This document shows positions 1 through 7,511 of a stretch of 64,000 nucleotides of DNA, in pieces. Under the pieces are notes generated by a model. It worked only from the letters and a program-made list of their open reading frames with translations, made no database searches and was not told the origin of the DNA. The position numbers and the translations under genes were made by a program. The DNA comes from Rhizobium lentis (GTDB taxonomy: Bacteria; Pseudomonadota; Alphaproteobacteria; Rhizobiales; Rhizobiaceae). The first letter of the stretch is position 1. Each line of letters begins with the position of its first letter. The stretch is taken from contig NZ_CP071454.1 in NCBI RefSeq assembly GCF_017352135.1, positions 558,001 through 622,000 on the forward strand, read 5' to 3'.

Positions 1-112
1 GTGCAGCCGCCCGCGCGAAGCGGCCCGGACCGAAGGCTTCTTCGTTGATGTGTTCAATGGCGGCGTCATGAGACGCGTCTTCAGTGAGGTAGACGAGATC
101 GTGCTTGTACAT
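1..112 (-). CDS. GNAT-type N-acetyltransferase, N-terminal fragment
   Basis: The frame runs off the left edge, so only about 37 N-terminal residues are present. They include INEEAFGPGRFARAAA, which resembles the first helix of a rhizobial GNAT acetyltransferase family; GNAT enzymes move an acetyl group from acetyl-CoA to an amine. The acetyl-CoA loop lies outside the window, so the family call rests on this short stretch. The start is uncertain: an in-frame ATG at 175 would add 21 residues and neither ATG has a clear Shine-Dalgarno sequence. Confidence 0.5.
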   Translation of the reverse strand, partial: MYKHDLVYLTEDASHDAAIEHINEEAFGPGRFARAAA

Positions 113-405
113 GATGACAGAAACCGGATGGACAGATTGATGGGTCTCGAACACGCCCTGGGCGTTCGGGAGCATCAGCGTCGTCGCGGGTTTCTGGAAA
201 TGAACATCAAGCAGGCGTCTCTCAAATCGTGAAGAGGCCGATAGCAGGAAAAATTTCCGCCGTCCAACGCAAAATGCAGGCTGCACCAATCCGGATTGTG
301 CAATGCGTCAGCGGCGTGACGCACTGTTCAATCTTTACCGCCTGCAAAGCCACGCTATCTCAGCTACCTTCGATCCCGACACATCAGTCAAAGGAAATGA
401 AGATC

Positions 406-1392
406 ATGGGAATGCTGGTGGACGGCGTCTGGCATGACGTCTGGTACGACACGAAGGAGAGCAAGGGCCAATTCAAACGGCAGCCCTCGCAGTTCCGCAA
501 CTGGGTGACATCGGATGGTGAGGCCGGCCCTTCCGGCAGCGGCGGCTTCAGGGCCGAGGCCGGGCGTTATCATCTCTACGTCTCGCTCGCCTGCCCCTGG
601 GCGCATCGCACCCTGATCTTCCGCAAGCTGAAGAAGCTGGAGGATCTGATTTCGGTCTCCGTCGTCGATCCGCTGATGCTCGAAAACGGCTGGGAGTTCA
701 AGGTCGGTAACGGCGCCACCGGCGATCAGCTCTTCGGCGCCTCCACCCTCTGGCAGATTTACGTTAAGGCCGATCCGCACTATTCCGGCCGCGTCACCGT
801 TCCTGTCCTCTGGGACAAGAAGACCGGCACGATCGTCAGCAATGAATCGGCCGAGATCATCCGCATGTTCAACAGCGCCTTCGACGGGCTGACCGGCTCG
901 AAGACCGATTTTTACCCGGAGGAGCTTCGCGCCGAAATCGACGCGCTGAACGCCACCGTCTACGACACCGTCAACAACGGCGTCTACAAGGCGGGCTTCG
1001 CCACCACTCAGGAGGCTTATGAGGAAAACGTCGGCAAGCTGTTCGAAACGCTCGACATTCTCGATGAACGCCTGGGCAAGGGCCGTTACCTCTTCGGCGA
1101 CAGGTTGACCGAGGCCGACTGGCGCCTGTTCACCACACTGGTGCGCTTCGACCCTGTTTATGTCGGCCACTTCAAGTGCAACATCCGCCGCATCGTCGAT
1201 TACCGCAACCTGCCCGGTTATCTCAGGGATCTCTACCAGACGGCAGGTGTTGCCGCGACGGTAAACCTCAGCCACATCAAGCAGCACTATTACCGCAGCC
1301 ACAAGACGATCAACCCGACCGGCATCGTCCCGGTCGGCCCGGCCCTCGATCTCGACAGTCCGCATGGCCGTGCCAGGCTGAATGCCGCCTGA
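406..1392 (+). CDS. Glutathionyl-hydroquinone reductase (Xi-class glutathione transferase, YqjG/PcpF type)
   Basis: Cytosolic enzyme that reduces glutathionyl-hydroquinones, releasing glutathione. The 328-residue length fits the family. The motif CPWAHRT places the catalytic cysteine at residue 63, the same place as in E. coli YqjG, and an all-helical C-terminal GST domain follows. The frame is open back to 229, but AAGGA at 391-395 lies about ten bases before the ATG at 406, giving the usual family start MGMLVDG; an ATG at 397 is too close to that site. It is convergent with the Nudix gene, only six bases apart, so it is probably transcribed alone. Confidence 0.9.
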   Translation: MGMLVDGVWHDVWYDTKESKGQFKRQPSQFRNWVTSDGEAGPSGSGGFRAEAGRYHLYVSLACPWAHRTLIFRKLKKLEDLISVSVVDPLMLENGWEFKVGNGATGDQLFGASTLWQIYVKADPHYSGRVTVPVLWDKKTGTIVSNESAEIIRMFNSAFDGLTGSKTDFYPEELRAEIDALNATVYDTVNNGVYKAGFATTQEAYEENVGKLFETLDILDERLGKGRYLFGDRLTEADWRLFTTLVRFDPVYVGHFKCNIRRIVDYRNLPGYLRDLYQTAGVAATVNLSHIKQHYYRSHKTINPTGIVPVGPALDLDSPHGRARLNAA

Positions 1393-1398
1393 CGCTTC

Positions 1399-1899
1399 TC
1401 ACCAGCGGTGGTCGGGTTCCTGCTCGCCGCGAAGTTCCGCCAGGCGGCGATACGTCGCCTCGGTCGTGCCTGCGGGCAGGCTGTCGAGCGAAAAGAAACC
1501 GCTGTCGGATATCTCCCAATCCGGTGGCCGCGGCGCCGTTTGCTCGACGGTCGCCCGATAAAACACCACATGGTCGCGCCGGGTGGTGGTGGTGTTGAAA
1601 TAGACCTGGACCAGCTGCGGCTTGCCGATGATTCTGAGGTTCCCTTCCTCGCGCAGCTCCTTGACCAGCGCTTCTTCGGCGGTCTCGTTGCGCTCCAGCC
1701 CGCCGCCCGGCATATGCCAGCCGCCGACATAGCTATGGCGCACGAGAAAGATCCGGCCGTCCGCATCGAAGCAGGCAGCCCTGACGCCCATGGTCATGCC
1801 GCGCGCGAAGGAGAAATAGACATGCAGGAGGCGCAAGGCCAGCCTGATGTGAGGGGGCCGCTTTTCTTTATCCACCTTCGTTCCGTTTCGGCTCTTCAT
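1399..1899 (-). CDS. Nudix hydrolase
   Basis: Small hydrolase of about 166 residues in the Nudix family, which cleaves nucleoside diphosphates linked to another group; the substrate cannot be told from sequence. The Nudix box begins GGLERNETAEEALV and continues KELREEGNL. Compared with the consensus (GX5EX7REUXEEXGU), the Arg is Lys and the late Gly is Asn, while the metal-binding glutamates remain. The start at 1899 (MKSRNG) is chosen over an upstream ATG at 1956, which would run into the divergent metallophosphoesterase gene. The two genes probably share the short region between them for their promoters. Confidence 0.85.
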   Translation of the reverse strand: MKSRNGTKVDKEKRPPHIRLALRLLHVYFSFARGMTMGVRAACFDADGRIFLVRHSYVGGWHMPGGGLERNETAEEALVKELREEGNLRIIGKPQLVQVYFNTTTTRRDHVVFYRATVEQTAPRPPDWEISDSGFFSLDSLPAGTTEATYRRLAELRGEQEPDHRW

Positions 1900-1948
1900 C
1901 GCGCCGGATGTGTTTGATTTGTCAATAAGCTGGTCTATGTCTCGTAGC

Positions 1949-2857
1949 ATGTTCAAGCTCGCGCATATTTCCGACGTCCACCTCGGACCACTGCCCCGTC
2001 TTTCTATTCAAGAGCTGTTTTCGAAACGCATAACCGGCTTTGTGAACTGGCATCGAAATCGACGCAAGCACCTTTTTGGCAGCACGCTGGATCTGCTGCT
2101 CGAGGATATCCGCGCGCATCAGGCCGATCATCTGGCCGTCACCGGCGATCTCGTCAACCTGGCGAGTGGCATTGAAATCCGGGCGGCGGCCGCCTGGCTG
2201 CGCGCGCTCGGCGATCCCGCAGACACCTCTGTCGTTCCAGGCAATCACGACGCCTATGTGCCAGGTGCCTACGAGAAGTCGATGCGCGCCTGGTACGATT
2301 ATGTCCGCGGCGACCTCGCCTCGCCGCAATGGCAGGAAGACCGTCACATCTTTCCCTATCTGCGCGTCCGCGGCAAGGTCGCGATCGTCGGCTGTTCGAC
2401 GGCCGTCGCCACGCCCCCCTTCGCCGCCTCCGGTTTTTTCAGCGCACGCCAGGCCCGCGACACGGTGAACATGCTGCGCGCGGCCGGCGAGGCCGGCCTC
2501 TTCCGCGTCGTGATGATCCATCATCCGCCGATCCGCGGCGCCACCACCTTCTACAAACGCATGATCGGCATCCGCCGTTTCGCGGCCGTGATTTCGACCG
2601 GCGGCGCCGAACTCGTGCTGCACGGCCACACGCATCTGAACACACTGCACTGGCTGCGCGGCCAGGTGCAGCCAGTGCCGGTCGTCGGCATCGCATCGGC
2701 CTCTCAGGGACCGGGCAGCGTCAAGCCGCCAGCCGCCTACAACCTGTTCACCATCGATGGCTCTCCGGGCGCCTGGGAACTCAGCGGCGAACGCTTCAGC
2801 CTGAACCGGGCCGGCGACGCCGTCATGCCGGAAAGCGTCGATATTTTCGCACCTTAG
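1949..2857 (+). CDS. Metallophosphoesterase (calcineurin-like, cAMP phosphodiesterase/Icc-like)
   Basis: Predicted binuclear-metal phosphoesterase of 302 residues. The ligand motifs are present in order: ISDVHLG near the N-terminus, GDLVN, GNHD and HGHTH. This is the pattern of class III cyclic nucleotide phosphodiesterases and related enzymes; the true substrate is unknown. No signal peptide or membrane segment is seen, so it is probably cytosolic. The start at 1949 gives the compact MFKLAHISDVHLG beginning; an ATG at 1937 adds four residues and neither has a strong ribosome binding site. It is divergent from the Nudix gene. Confidence 0.88.
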   Translation: MFKLAHISDVHLGPLPRLSIQELFSKRITGFVNWHRNRRKHLFGSTLDLLLEDIRAHQADHLAVTGDLVNLASGIEIRAAAAWLRALGDPADTSVVPGNHDAYVPGAYEKSMRAWYDYVRGDLASPQWQEDRHIFPYLRVRGKVAIVGCSTAVATPPFAASGFFSARQARDTVNMLRAAGEAGLFRVVMIHHPPIRGATTFYKRMIGIRRFAAVISTGGAELVLHGHTHLNTLHWLRGQVQPVPVVGIASASQGPGSVKPPAAYNLFTIDGSPGAWELSGERFSLNRAGDAVMPESVDIFAP

Positions 2858-3016
2858 CGTCGACCTCGGACTCTCTTTGTGCGGCACTTGAAGCAATCTC
2901 GAAAAGCGCCTCGCTTCCATCGCAACATTTGTCATCGAGGTCGCTTACCCCTCTTGGTATTTTTACCCGTAAGCGTACAATCCGCGCAACTGCATCGCCT
3001 CAGAACGGAGCCGCCA

Positions 3017-3577
3017 ATGACTTCCCCCCTCCATCGCCTGTGCAGAACCACCCTTGCCGCCGGCTTTGCCCTCGGCATTGCGACCGCCGCCTTCGCGGCT
3101 GGAGACAGCAACGATGATACCAACCCGCCGCCGAAGACCGAGACGACCAGGACCTGTACCGGCGGCAAGGTTTGGGACAAAGCCAAGAAAGAATGCGTCA
3201 CCCCGAAGAAGAACAGCTTCAACGACGACGATCTCTATAAGTTCGCCCGCGAATTCGCCTATGCCGGCCAGTATGAGAACGCCATCGCCGTGCTCAATCT
3301 CGCCAGCAACCAGAACGATCCGCGCTTCCTGAACTATCTCGGCTACGCCAACCGCAAGGCCGGCCGCATGGAGCTCGGCATGTCCTACTACCGCAAGGCG
3401 CTGCAGGCGGATGAAAATTACATCCTCGCCCGCTCCTATATGGGCATGGCGCTGGTGGAACAGGGAGATATCCAAGGCGCTCGCGTCCAGCTCGTCGAAA
3501 TCCGCGACCGCGGCGGCGAAGGCACCTGGGCCTATCGCTCCCTGCTGCAGAGCCTGAACGGTTACAGGACATATTGA
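3017..3577 (+). CDS. Secreted tetratricopeptide-repeat protein
   Basis: 186 residues. The first 28 or so form a classical signal peptide (Arg, hydrophobic stretch, AFAAG), so export to the periplasm is predicted. A short acidic/proline segment follows, with the motif CTGGKVWDKAKKEC whose two cysteines could form a disulphide. The rest is TPR-like helical repeats (YAGQYENAIAVLNLA, YLGYANRKAGRMELGMSYYRKAL). GGAG at 3007-3010 sets the ATG at 3017. It stands alone, and no function is known beyond a likely protein-protein interaction role. Confidence 0.8.
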   Translation: MTSPLHRLCRTTLAAGFALGIATAAFAAGDSNDDTNPPPKTETTRTCTGGKVWDKAKKECVTPKKNSFNDDDLYKFAREFAYAGQYENAIAVLNLASNQNDPRFLNYLGYANRKAGRMELGMSYYRKALQADENYILARSYMGMALVEQGDIQGARVQLVEIRDRGGEGTWAYRSLLQSLNGYRTY

Positions 3578-3765
3578 CGCAAGCTTTGCGGGCTAGATTG
3601 CGAAAACCCCTTGGGAAAGGGGGATAAGACGACCGAATGCTTGCGAAGTGCAGGAGACTTGTTTCATAACGTACCTGCATCTCCGATGCCGATAAAAGCC
3701 GGTTTCGCGCCCGACGGCCACCCCCTTCGTCCGCGAAACCATCATGAATGCTTCTTGGATAGACA

Positions 3766-4275
3766 ATGCGTCAGCCCGCAACGACCATCGACCTCCGGCG
3801 TGATCTCGTCGGCCTCTTGCCCCGCCTTCGCCGCTTCGCGATCACGCTCGCGCGTGAGGCTGCCGTTGCCGATGAACTCGTCCAGGCCGTTTGTCTGCGC
3901 GCCATTGCCAAGGGGCATCAGTGGAGCGGCGAAGGCCGGCTGGAAAGCTGGATTTACACGCTTGCCCGCCAGCAATGGGCCGACGACAGCCGCAAGCGCA
4001 AGCCAAAGGCGTCCGCCCGCGGCAACGTCACCGATATCAGAGAGGCTGCGCGCGATCGCTCGGCCTCGGTCGATCCAGACGCGATCCACCGCATGATCTC
4101 CGAGATGCCGGACGGCGTTTCCAGCGTCTTCCTGCTCGTCGACGTCGAAGGCCACAGCTACCAACAGGCGGCCGATATCATGGGCATTTCCGTGGCAAGC
4201 GTCGTGTCCCAGCTTGCCGCCGCAAGGCTGCATTTCGCCGGACTTGCCGGCACCCACCCCATCCACAGGTACTGA
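3766..4275 (+). CDS. ECF-family RNA polymerase sigma factor
   Basis: 169 residues, the size of an extracytoplasmic-function sigma factor. Region 2 is at roughly residues 12-75 (LLPRLRRFAITLA, then EGRLESWIYTLARQQWADDSRKRK), and region 4 with its helix-turn-helix at about 108-160 (HSYQQAADIMGISVASVVSQLAAARLHF). It would direct core polymerase to a small regulon. The next gene starts two bases after its stop and encodes a one-pass membrane protein of the anti-sigma type, so the two form a cotranscribed control module. I could not place it in a numbered ECF group. Confidence 0.88.
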   Translation: MRQPATTIDLRRDLVGLLPRLRRFAITLAREAAVADELVQAVCLRAIAKGHQWSGEGRLESWIYTLARQQWADDSRKRKPKASARGNVTDIREAARDRSASVDPDAIHRMISEMPDGVSSVFLLVDVEGHSYQQAADIMGISVASVVSQLAAARLHFAGLAGTHPIHRY

Positions 4276-4276
4276 A

Positions 4277-5116
4277 TTGCTCGATCTCAGGAAATTGCCG
4301 CTCGAAGTCCAGCTCACCGCCCTCCTCGACGGCGAAGTCTCGCCCGAACAGCGACACGAACTGGAGCAGCGCCTGGCAAGCGATGAGAACGCGCGCCGGC
4401 TGCATGAAAAGCTCCGCCATGGCGCCGAATTCGGCCGCCGCCGCCTCGACGATGTGCTGAAAGAACCGGTGCCGCTTGCCCTGGTCCGCTCGATCAAGAG
4501 CACGCAGCCGCCGAAGACGCCGATCGCGCAGCGCGCCACCCGTCCGCCGGTGAAGCTGGCGCCGAGTGGCCCGCAGGCGCTGGCCGCCGCGCTCATCCTC
4601 TTCGTCGTCGGCTGCGGCATCGGCTATTTCGTCGGCATCAGTCCGGATGCCGACGAGATCGCCACCACAACCGCCACGGCGCCCGCCAATACCAACGACT
4701 GGCTCGGCGACGTCACCGCCTATCAGCGCCTGCTGATCCGCCAGCCCCGTCACCTCGTCGAAGTGCCGGCCTCGCAGGCCGAGGAAATTTCCAGCTGGCT
4801 GACGACCGCGATCGGCGTGCCCTTCCGCGTACCCGATCTCAGCGCCGAATCCTGGACCTTCCAGGGCGCCCGCGTCATTCTCGGCGACAACCGCCCTGTC
4901 GGCCAGCTCGTCTATTCCAACACCGACGGCGACATCATCTCCATCTGCTTCCGCAAGGATGCCCAGCTGCCTGAGACCGACGACTTCAAGGAAACGATCA
5001 GGGACGAGATCGGGCTGGTGACCTGGCACAATGCCGGCACATCCTATGTGCTTGCCGGCCCGTCCGCCGAAGCCGCCCTCGGCCAACTCGCCATGAAGAT
5101 CGCGACCGCGATTTGA
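4277..5116 (+). CDS. Membrane-anchored anti-sigma factor
   Basis: About 279 residues, cotranscribed with the ECF sigma gene. The cytoplasmic N-terminal part (VQLTALLDGEVSPEQRHELEQ) resembles the sigma-binding domain of anti-sigma factors but lacks the His/Cys zinc ligands of the ZAS class. A single membrane helix (ALILFVVGCGIGYFVG) follows near residue 105, then a periplasmic domain of about 150 residues. No ATG lies near the expected start; TTG at 4277, with AGGT just upstream inside the sigma gene, is the best candidate and suggests translational coupling. The inducing signal is unknown. Confidence 0.75.
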   Translation: MLDLRKLPLEVQLTALLDGEVSPEQRHELEQRLASDENARRLHEKLRHGAEFGRRRLDDVLKEPVPLALVRSIKSTQPPKTPIAQRATRPPVKLAPSGPQALAAALILFVVGCGIGYFVGISPDADEIATTTATAPANTNDWLGDVTAYQRLLIRQPRHLVEVPASQAEEISSWLTTAIGVPFRVPDLSAESWTFQGARVILGDNRPVGQLVYSNTDGDIISICFRKDAQLPETDDFKETIRDEIGLVTWHNAGTSYVLAGPSAEAALGQLAMKIATAI

Positions 5117-5183
5117 TTCCGCCTATCGCATGTCGCGAATGGTGAGCATGCCAGCGAACCAAACCCGACCGTCAGCATCAGCC

Positions 5184-5344
5184 GCCCCCTCATCCGCCTG
5201 CCGGCACCTTCTCCCCGCTGGGGAGAAGGGACGTGTGGCTACGTCTCGGCTCCTAAAAGCGTCTGTAGTAGAAAGGCATAGCGGGAGGCTTGTTCCCTCT
5301 TCTCCCCTCGGGGAGAAGGTGCCCGTAGGGCGGATGAGGGGGCC
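5184..5344. repeat. RIME-like palindromic intergenic element, copy A
   Basis: The outer arms GCCCCCTCATCCGCC and its complement close the element, with inner arms around CACCTTCTCCCC/GGGGAGAAGGTG and about 70 bases of non-palindromic middle. It matches the element at 57267-57388 in its arms but has a degenerate right arm. It looks like the Rhizobium-specific intergenic mosaic elements described in R. leguminosarum and Sinorhizobium. It fills the gap between the anti-sigma gene and leuA; I see no gene in the rest of that gap. Confidence 0.8.
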
Positions 5345-5449
5345 ACACGGCAAGCCTTTATTGCTCTTGCTCAGTGAAGACGCAACGAAGCCAACCTAAT
5401 CGTCAGGCCGCACCGCGCCGAAGCGATCGCGGCCTGAAACACAATCAGA

Positions 5450-7168
5450 TCAGGCCTTGCCGGCCCTCACCTCGAGCACCCGGTTGGCCGCCGAGACAAT
5501 CGCTTCCAGCGATGCCGCGACGATGTTGGTGTTGATGCCTGCACCGAAGAGCTTGCCGCCCGGATAGGATGTCTCGACATAGGAGATCGCCGCCGCGTTC
5601 GAACCGTGCTGCAGCGAATGCTCGGAATAGTCCTCGACCGACATTTCAATGCCGAGATAATGCGACAGCGCGTTGATGAAGCCGTCGATCGGGCCGTTGC
5701 CGCGGCCTTCGATGCGCTTGATCTCACCATTGTCGGTGATCTCGGCCGCCACAATCCGCTGGCCCTTGCGTTCTGTGTCGGGATAAGTGTGGTGGTCGAC
5801 GAACTTCAGGCGCGCATCGGGCTGCGTCACATAGCGCTCTATGAAGCGGTCATGGATGCGCTTCGAGGGAAGCTCCTTGCCCTCTACGTCGGTGATGCGC
5901 TGGATGTCCTCGCGGAACTCGACTTGCAGGTTGCGCGGCAGGTTCAGCCCATAATCCTGTTGCAGGATATAGGCGATGCCGCCCTTGCCGGACTGCGAGT
6001 TGATACGGATGATCGCCTCGTAGGAACGGCCGACGTCGCGCGGATCGATCGGCAAGTATGGCACTTCCCACACCGGATCGTTGGCGATCTGCGCGGCCTT
6101 CATGCCCTTGTTGATCGCATCCTGATGCGAGCCGGAGAAAGCCGTATAGACCAGCTCGCCGACATAGGGGTGTCGCTCGGCAATCGTCATCTGGTTCGAA
6201 TATTCGAATACTTCCTTGATGCGCTCGATGTTCGAGCAGTCGATCCCGGGATCGACCCCTTGCGTGAACATGTTGAGCGCCATCGTCACGACGTCGACAT
6301 TGCCGGTGCGCTCGCCATTGCCGAAGAGCGTGCCTTCGACGCGGTCGGCGCCCGCCAGCAGGGCCAGTTCGGCGGCAGCGATGCCGGTCCCGCGGTCGTT
6401 ATGCGGATGCAGCGAGACGATCAGGTTCTCGCGATTGTCGAGATTGCGGCACATCCATTCGATCTGGTCGGCATAGACGTTCGGCGTCGCCATCTCGACG
6501 GTCGAGGGCAGGTTGATGATGAGCTTGTTGTCGGGCGTCGGCTTCACCACCTCGATGACGGCGTTGCAGATTTCCAGCGCCACTTCCAGCTCCGTGCCGG
6601 TGAAGCTTTCAGGCGAATATTCGAAACGATAGCCGCCGCCGGCCCTGGCGGCCATGTCGGTGATCATCTTGGCGGCGTCGACGGCGATCTGCTTGATGCC
6701 CTGCACATCCTTTGCGAAGACGACGCGCCGCTGCAGCTCGCTGGTCGAGTTATAGAAATGCACGATCGGCCGGTTCGCCCCTTCCAGCGCTTCGAAGGTG
6801 CGAGTGATGAGTTCCGGACGGCATTGCACCAGCACCTGCAGCGAAACGTCAGCGGGCACGTTGCCCTCCTCGACGCACCAGCGGGCGAAATCGAAATCGG
6901 TCTGCGAAGCCGAGGGGAAACCGATCTCGATCTCCTTGAAGCCCATTTCGAGCAGCAGATGGAACATGCGCGCCTTGCGGTCGTGGCCCATCGGGTCGAC
7001 CAGCGCCTGATTGCCATCGCGCAGATCGACGGAGCACCAGACAGGCGCCTTGGTTATGGTCTTGGTAGGCCAGGTACGGTCAGGAATGTTAACCTGAGGA
7101 TAGGGCCGGTATTTCACCGCGGCATCGGGCATGCCCTTGGCGGAGGCTCGGCTGGTGGTGTTGTCCAT
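5450..7168 (-). CDS. leuA: 2-isopropylmalate synthase
   Basis: Catalyses the first committed step of leucine synthesis, joining acetyl-CoA and 2-oxoisovalerate. The 572-residue protein is the long LeuA2 form. The N-terminal DRE-TIM barrel shows SVDLRDGNQAL and SLHPHNDRGTG (metal-binding His pair), and the C-terminal regulatory domain carries the leucine-feedback region (about residues 430-570). GAGGAG lies just before the chosen ATG at 7168. Expression is probably controlled by the leader at 7326-7451, which encodes a leucine-rich peptide and begins 7 bases from a good promoter. Confidence 0.96.
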   Translation of the reverse strand: MDNTTSRASAKGMPDAAVKYRPYPQVNIPDRTWPTKTITKAPVWCSVDLRDGNQALVDPMGHDRKARMFHLLLEMGFKEIEIGFPSASQTDFDFARWCVEEGNVPADVSLQVLVQCRPELITRTFEALEGANRPIVHFYNSTSELQRRVVFAKDVQGIKQIAVDAAKMITDMAARAGGGYRFEYSPESFTGTELEVALEICNAVIEVVKPTPDNKLIINLPSTVEMATPNVYADQIEWMCRNLDNRENLIVSLHPHNDRGTGIAAAELALLAGADRVEGTLFGNGERTGNVDVVTMALNMFTQGVDPGIDCSNIERIKEVFEYSNQMTIAERHPYVGELVYTAFSGSHQDAINKGMKAAQIANDPVWEVPYLPIDPRDVGRSYEAIIRINSQSGKGGIAYILQQDYGLNLPRNLQVEFREDIQRITDVEGKELPSKRIHDRFIERYVTQPDARLKFVDHHTYPDTERKGQRIVAAEITDNGEIKRIEGRGNGPIDGFINALSHYLGIEMSVEDYSEHSLQHGSNAAAISYVETSYPGGKLFGAGINTNIVAASLEAIVSAANRVLEVRAGKA

Positions 7169-7283
7169 TGTCTTGTCTCCTCGTCCCGGCATTTGCCCCC
7201 GCTCTTAGCCGATCACATCGGGCTTGGCGATAAACAAATGCGGACCTTCGTCGGTCGATAGGTCAATTTTCAAAGTGAGTCGC

Positions 7284-7327
7284 GAGGAGCGATGGCCGGG
7301 CGGGCTTTCGGCCGCCGGGCGCTCCTC
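7284..7327 (-). promoter_or_regulatory. Long hairpin at the end of the leuA leader ORF
   Basis: On the minus strand an 8-bp perfect outer stem (GAGGAGCG/CGCTCCTC) encloses a GC-rich inner stem of about ten positions closed by a GAAA loop. The left arm overlaps the leader stop codon, so a ribosome terminating there would cover it. This is where a leader-peptide attenuator would sit, but the bases after it (GCGACTCACTTTG) are not a true uridine run, so it may not be a classical intrinsic terminator. Confidence 0.6.
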
Positions 7328-7451
7328 AAAGAACCCGGCAACCGCGCGTAAGGCCGAGGAGAAGAAGCGAGGTCAGGGCGCGCGAGTTGTCACGCAGGGC
7401 CATGCGGCCGCGTGCAATCGTGTCGGAAATCTTGGCGCCAGTGGTCTTCAT
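7326..7451 (-). CDS. Leucine-rich leader peptide upstream of leuA
   Basis: A 41-codon ORF starting MKTTGAKISD. Leucine codons make up five of the six positions 29-34 (LLLLGL), and eight of the 41 residues in all. The ATG lies 7 bases after the -10 box of a strong promoter, so the mRNA should begin at or next to the start codon and translation would be leaderless. An internal ATG at 7403 would give a 25-residue peptide but has no Shine-Dalgarno sequence. The role inferred is sensing charged leucine tRNA to control leuA, by analogy with trpL in the same window. Whether it is translated has not been shown here. Confidence 0.7.
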   Translation of the reverse strand: MKTTGAKISDTIARGRMALRDNSRALTSLLLLGLTRGCRVL

Positions 7452-7458
7452 GGCCGCG

Positions 7459-7487
7459 CTTATAGCCTTGGGCTGCAGAACTGGCAA
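7459..7487 (-). promoter_or_regulatory. Sigma-70-type promoter of the leuA leader
   Basis: On the minus strand TTGCCA (7487-7482), a 17-base spacer and TATAAG (7464-7459). The predicted transcription start is around 7452, directly before the leader ATG. Confidence 0.75.
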
Positions 7488-7511
7488 GCCCTTGCGGCCC
7501 GTCAGCTTCCG

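Noticed and set aside
50-232. 60-residue plus-strand frame at the left edge
   Set aside because: The opposite strand carries a GNAT-like N-terminus with better family resemblance; the plus frame looks like its shadow.
5184-5344. CRISPR-like reading of the repeated palindromes
   Set aside because: The repeats are inverted arms of single elements, not direct repeats with unique spacers, and no cas genes are present.
5606-7261. 551-residue open frame opposite leuA
   Set aside because: It is an antisense shadow: high-GC third positions of leuA keep the opposite frame open. The protein is Arg/Asp/His-rich with no family resemblance, and leuA is certain.
7284-7327. Calling the leuA leader hairpin an intrinsic terminator
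   Set aside because: No uridine run follows the stem, so it is reported as a regulatory hairpin only.
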